A DNA stretch of 64,000 nucleotides, taken from the NCBI GenBank assembly GCA_028554755.1, contig JAPTOF010000015.1:992001-1056000 (forward strand). The letters are read 5' to 3'. A model generated the notes under the pieces. That model saw only the letters and a list, made by a program, of their open reading frames with translations, was not told where the DNA came from and searched no databases. The DNA comes from Cordia subcordata. Its lineage: Eukaryota > Streptophyta > Magnoliopsida > Boraginales > Cordiaceae. Of this stretch, positions 59,940-64,000 are shown piece by piece (within the stretch, counting starts at the first letter, position 1; each line of letters starts with the position of its first letter). The translations under genes were made by a program, and so were the position numbers.

Positions 59940-60570
59940 TCTTATCTCTAATCTTAGCATCAAAGTTCTCAAGAAGAAGCATTCATCTAATCAATCAGGG
60001 TTTCAAATCATGCTTGGATAAATGATAGCACAAAGCTATGTGATCAAAATAGACAATGACCCTTGAACCAAGGATGTAAGGATGAAACTTATCAACTGTA
60101 AATACTACAGTTAGACACTCCTTCTTAGTGGTGTTATAATTCTTTTGGGATCATCTAGAGTCTTACTAGTGTAGTATGTCACATAAGGTAGCCTATCCCT
60201 ATGCTGACTTAGCACTGCGCTTATGGCAAAGTCCAATGCATCACACATGATCTTAAATAGTAGGCTATAGTCAGGGGGCTGGATGGTAAAGAGAAAGCAT
60301 AACAAGGACTTAAGCCTATCAAATGCTCTAAGACACTCATCATCAAAGACAAAAGGAACATCATATGCTAGAAGCCTAGACAATGGATAGGCTATGTGAT
60401 TAAAATACTTAATGAATCTCTTATAGAATCCTACATGGCTGAGAAAGAATTTAATGTCCTTCACACTTCTAAAAATAAGCAACTTCTCTATATGCTCTAC
60501 CTTGGGTGGGTTAACCTGGATACCATCAGAAGAAACAACATGACCTAAAACAATACCTTTCTGAACCATG
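59940..60570 (-). pseudogene. G3 RNase H and RT thumb
   Basis: Open codons 60569-60111 give VLGHVVSSDGIQVNPPKVEHIEKL, FLSHVGFYKRFIKYFNHIAYPLSRLL and YVTYYTSKTLDDPKR, the connection and RNase H start of gypsy pol. It continues leftward with stops. Confidence 0.82.
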
Positions 60571-60599
60571 AAATGGGATTTCTCTCAACTAAGCACCAA

Positions 60600-61387
60600 A
60601 TTCATTTCCACACATCAGTTCAACACTAAAGATAGGTGTTTAAGACACTCATCAAAGCTATCTCTAAAGACTAAGAAATCATCCATAAAAATCTCCAAGT
60701 GCTTCTAAATGTGTCATTAAAGATAGCCATCATACACCTCTAAAAAGTAGCAGGCATATTTCAATGACCAAATGACATTCTCTTATAAGCAAATGTGCCA
60801 AAAGGGCAAGTGAAAATAATCTTCTCCTGGTTCTCAGGAAACAAAGGGATTTGATTATACCCTGGATACATATCTAAGATGCAATAATAGCTATGCCTAG
60901 TTATTTTATCGAAAATTTGATTAAGAAAGGGCAAAGGGAAATGATCCTTTCTAGTCTTACAGTTGTGCTTCCTATAATCTATGATAACTCTATAACCTAT
61001 GGGTGAACGAGTAATAATGAGCTCTCTTCTCTCCTTCTCAACTACTGTGATCCTAGATTTCCTAGGCACAACCTGAATAAGACTGTCCTATTCACTATCA
61101 GAGATCGGATAAATGATACTTGTATCCAACAACTTAATGATCTCTTTTCTAACAATCTTAGACATATGTGGGTTTAATCTCCTTCACATCTCTTTAGAAG
61201 GAACTGCTCCATCCTCAAAATGAATTCGATTCATGCAAGCTGAAGGATCTATTCCTCTCAAATCTTTAATCTTTCACCTTATCGCTTTCTTATGGTCTCT
61301 AAAGACACATAATAGATGATCCTTATGCTCTTTAGACAAATTTTAAGCTATGATAACATGAAGACTTTCATCAGATCCTAAGAAAGT
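60600..61387 (-). pseudogene. G3 reverse transcriptase
   Basis: Open codons 61069-60761 contain GYRVIIDYRKHNCKTRKDHFPLPFLNQIFDKI and TFAYKRMSFGH. After a frame break the catalytic box HLEIFMDDF is intact at about 60668-60695. The N-terminal part (about 61080-61387) is cut by G4 at 61,387. Confidence 0.85.
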
Positions 61388-62430
61388 TGATCACTATTTT
61401 GAGCACAAGCTTAAATAGCCCACAATCGAACGGGTCCTGCGTAATATAGTATGTGGGAATACAGGGTCGAATCCATGAAAAGGCTTAATGTGAGTAGTGT
61501 CCTAAGCTATGTGCGTCTAAAAGAGCTACGTGTTGGGTTCTTAACTACTATATTTTTTGATTTTTGAGATTGAAGGGATCTTGGAAAAGATAAACCTAAA
61601 CTAGGAACAAGGAAATAAAAGAGTGGTAAGTGTGCTTATGGTGGGGGAACGAAGCGCACTAAGGGGAATCAAACACATGGAAATGGGGAGCTAGGTTGAT
61701 TACGTCTTGCCTATGGATGATTTCTATGTCTATCTAGGGATGCTTGGTGAATATACTTAGTTGCTTTTGTCTAGACCTTCAATTAACCTCATAATAGAAA
61801 CCCTAGGACTCGGTATAGGGCCATCCCGAGGCACGTCTACCTAAAGTTATGGCGTGGCCCTTATGACCTAGGCATTAGGGCTTGTTAATTAAGGTACTAG
61901 GTGAGTCAAATCGATCTCCTAGTGTCTACATTATTGGTTAGGTTTAAAGCCAAGGCCTTATCTGTCTAAGATTGACTAATTTACCCTGAAACCCATTAGC
62001 TGGATTAAAAGCTAAGTAAGACTCGATCTAGGCTAGCCATTATTTGTGCAACATTGATCATCATCATAATAGTGAAAATTAACAATTATGCCAAAGCACA
62101 TACATCTAAGGCATGGCATTTGAGGATATATTGACCTATCCTACTATTAAGCACATATACATACTTAGATTACATCAATTTAAGCAATAGCACTTGACAT
62201 GTTAGCAATATAAGCTATTTATGCTATTAAGTATGCTAACACATGCATAGACATGCATATAGGCCTACCCACTTTATGTAATCACCACACAAACACATAG
62301 ACATACTAGCATAATGATTTAGGAATGGTTAATAGGAAAATAGACTTCAATATACATATCAACATCATTGAGACATTTCAATAAACACATAGACAATATA
62401 TAAAATGGCCTTTGAAACCCTAAGCACAAA

Positions 62431-62472
<42 letters not shown>

Positions 62473-63279
62473 CCATCAAGTATCCATTACAAAAAAGTAG
62501 TAATCAATCCATAAATACAAGAACAATCACCCTACATAGCTCTAATCATACATAATTAGATTTGGGACAAAAAAGAGATACCGTTCTATTTAAATCCATG
62601 CTTTACAATCCAAGAGCTATGCCCAATCCTTGTGTTTGATCCTTTTATAAGCTTGATTCCTAGTGCTAAATGTTTTTAGAAGTGAGTGTATGAGGTAGAT
62701 TTTGGTGGATTTAGGATTTTAGGAAATAGGTGTGTGAATTGGTTTGTGTTTTTAAAAAATGGTTAAACAGTGGCTTAAATAAAGTTGAATTCGCATAGGG
62801 TCGGGGGACCAGGTCAGTCAACCAGCATAGCACCTAGGTCGATTGTCCTAAAGGCTTAACTACTATTTTGGCCAGTCAACCAGACCGGCCTAGGGCAAGA
62901 GTCGATTGGCCAGGTCAGTGCCTTGGCCAATTTTGCTCTTCACGAGCTAATTTCTTCTTGGGTACTTCGATCTTCGTCCGATCGCTTCTAAATGCATTTC
63001 TCTTAATTCCTTCACATCTGGAACACCTTTGGATTTGCTTCACATCCCAAGCACCATCAATCAAGCTCCGATCATCTCCCCAAATCTCACCTAAAATAAG
63101 GGACAAACGTGCATTAATGTAGCATTTATGTCCTAAACTAAACTATGAACATGGAAACCTTAAAATGCACAAGTATGATCAAAATGCTATCCTAATACAT
63201 TAAATGAAACTTAAAACACCTCAAAATAAGAATACGAATAAGAATACAACACATTACCGCACTTAAAACTAACACATCC
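61388..63279 (-). repeat. 3' LTR of G4 (LTR F, about 1.89 kb)
   Basis: It starts TGATCACTATTTTGAGCACA and ends AACACATC near 63279. It has hairpin motifs at about 61935 and 62003, an (AT)n run at about 62432-62468, and a decayed GGTCGACC-type block at about 62805-62920. Confidence 0.85.
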
Positions 63280-64000
63280 ATATCCCCAAACCTTCTTCTT
63301 ACTTGTCTGTAAGTAAGCCTAAACCTGAGTTTATCTCAAAGTTGGTAAAGAGGGTTGGCTAAAGGATTGATTTGCTATCTTGGTAAATCTAAGAAGTATA
63401 AAGGGGTCATTTCTTTCATAGAGAGATTGCCAAGCCTTTTCAGATCCACCCCTTACTCACAAGGGGTTTTGTACCTCCGGGAAGTTCTCAAGTAGCTATA
63501 CCACCACAAGCCTAGATTCTAACACACGTACTCGATATGTTGATATTTCATGGCCCTTCAACTAACATGGCCTTTCCAATATACACAAAGCCTCAAAGAT
63601 AAGAAGAGAAAGAATGTGTAAATACAATGGCTCACAAATGACAAAAGAGCCTTATTCACAACAAATCAAAAGAACGAAATGATGACTTGTGCTAAGTGAA
63701 CATTATGTCACTTAAGCACTTATTTAATGCACTTCACTTTTTCACGTTTTTGTTGCCTTTTGTATTTTTTGCATTTTTCATTTTTTTGGCTTTTTCAAGC
63801 CTTTTACCTTTTTCCATTTTTTAAGATTTTCCACCTTTTTGTAATATCAATACCTCTTTTTCAAACTCTTGCTCCAACCAAGCCATGAGGTAGCTACAAG
63901 ATGCATTCTTAGAGGCACTCACTTCTCACAACTTTCAAGGGCATCTCATCCAAGTCTTGACTCTCCCTCCACTCTATTCACTCCCCACAATACAACCATA
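63280..64000 (-). other. G4 3' non-coding domain
   Basis: CCCCAAACC (plus strand) is the polypurine tract. T-rich sequence at about 63735-63845 and CCAAGCCATGAGGTAGCTAC match the same domain in G1-G3. No coding sequence is visible before the window ends. Confidence 0.68.

Larger units (their letters stand above)
42240..61387 (-). mobile_element. Ty3/gypsy element G3, with nested G2 and solo LTR C2; right part outside window
   Basis: G3 is read right to left. Its 3' LTR is in three pieces: 42240-42468, 53838-54237 and about 55957-57115. The internal part 57116-61387 holds the 3' non-coding domain, integrase, RNase H and RT. It enters C0 at GACAT (42235-42239). The remaining protease, gag and 5' LTR would lie to the right of G4, beyond the window. 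Removing G2 and C2 with one copy of each target duplication rebuilds an LTR of about 1.78 kb, comparable to LTR F (1.89 kb). Confidence 0.82.
61388..64000 (-). mobile_element. Ty3/gypsy element G4 (3' end only; continues beyond window)
   Basis: The 3' LTR of G4 abuts G3 RT. To its right lie the polypurine tract and the 3' non-coding domain in the order seen in G1 and G3. The left 5-bp flank is AAAGT (61383-61387); its partner lies outside the window. Confidence 0.78.

Overview
This is nuclear DNA from a flowering plant, very probably a eudicot. The first 20 kb is AT-rich gene space with three recognisable plant genes, two of them with short exons and GT/AG introns. The remaining 42 kb is a deeply nested pile of plant LTR retrotransposons. 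Nothing identifies the species, and no rRNA, tRNA, organellar or bacterial gene was seen.

Gene space (1-22,000). At the left edge, on the minus strand, is the N-terminal exon of a nucleobase-ascorbate transporter (NAT11-like). An intergenic stretch of about 10 kb follows. It holds a 322-bp non-autonomous CACTA element, a tRNA-derived SINE, several tandem duplications and simple repeats. A complete five-exon nicotinamidase gene (NIC1, 246 aa, plus strand, 10,850-14,695) then faces tail-to-tail a two-exon NETWORKED 2-type actin-binding protein gene (942 aa, minus strand, 15,691-19,366). The first NET2 exon is only 94 bp and carries the Trp-rich start of the NAB domain.

Retrotransposon nest (about 22,000-64,000). 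The foundation is an old, broken Ty1/copia element on the plus strand (called C0 here): PBS remnant at 22,039, gag from 22,103, protease remnant at 41,884-42,234. It was hit by a SINE (22,338-22,439), a long-TIR Mutator-like MITE (22,524-23,288), a minus-strand copia element C1 (24,062-41,878, TSD CAGAT/TAGAT) and a minus-strand Ty3/gypsy element G3 (from 42,240). C1's 5' LTR is itself split by an 11.3-kb gypsy element G1 (30,102-41,356, TSD CACAT/CACGT). G3's LTR is split by an 11.4-kb element G2 (42,469-53,837, perfect TSD GAAAT) and by a solo copia LTR C2 (54,238-55,951, perfect TSD AAAGG). G2 in turn carries two solo gypsy LTRs in opposite orientation, D1 (44,592-46,310, TSD CTACT) and D2 (47,993-49,587, TSD AAACC). 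G3's pol is interrupted at 61,388 by the 3' LTR of another gypsy element, G4, which leaves the window.

None of the element copies looks able to move by itself: frames are broken, and G1 and G3 have lost different catalytic residues. The most unusual points are: (i) G2 keeps gag and protease sequence but in place of RT, RNase H and integrase carries an unrecognised reading frame, whose two halves fall back into one frame when the D2 solo LTR is discounted; (ii) all gypsy LTRs here share an array of short inverted repeats whose stems change in a compensatory way; (iii) all share a GGTCGACC-rich block that decays by CpG loss in the older copies. Letters C0-C2, D1-D2 and G1-G4 are labels made for this report.
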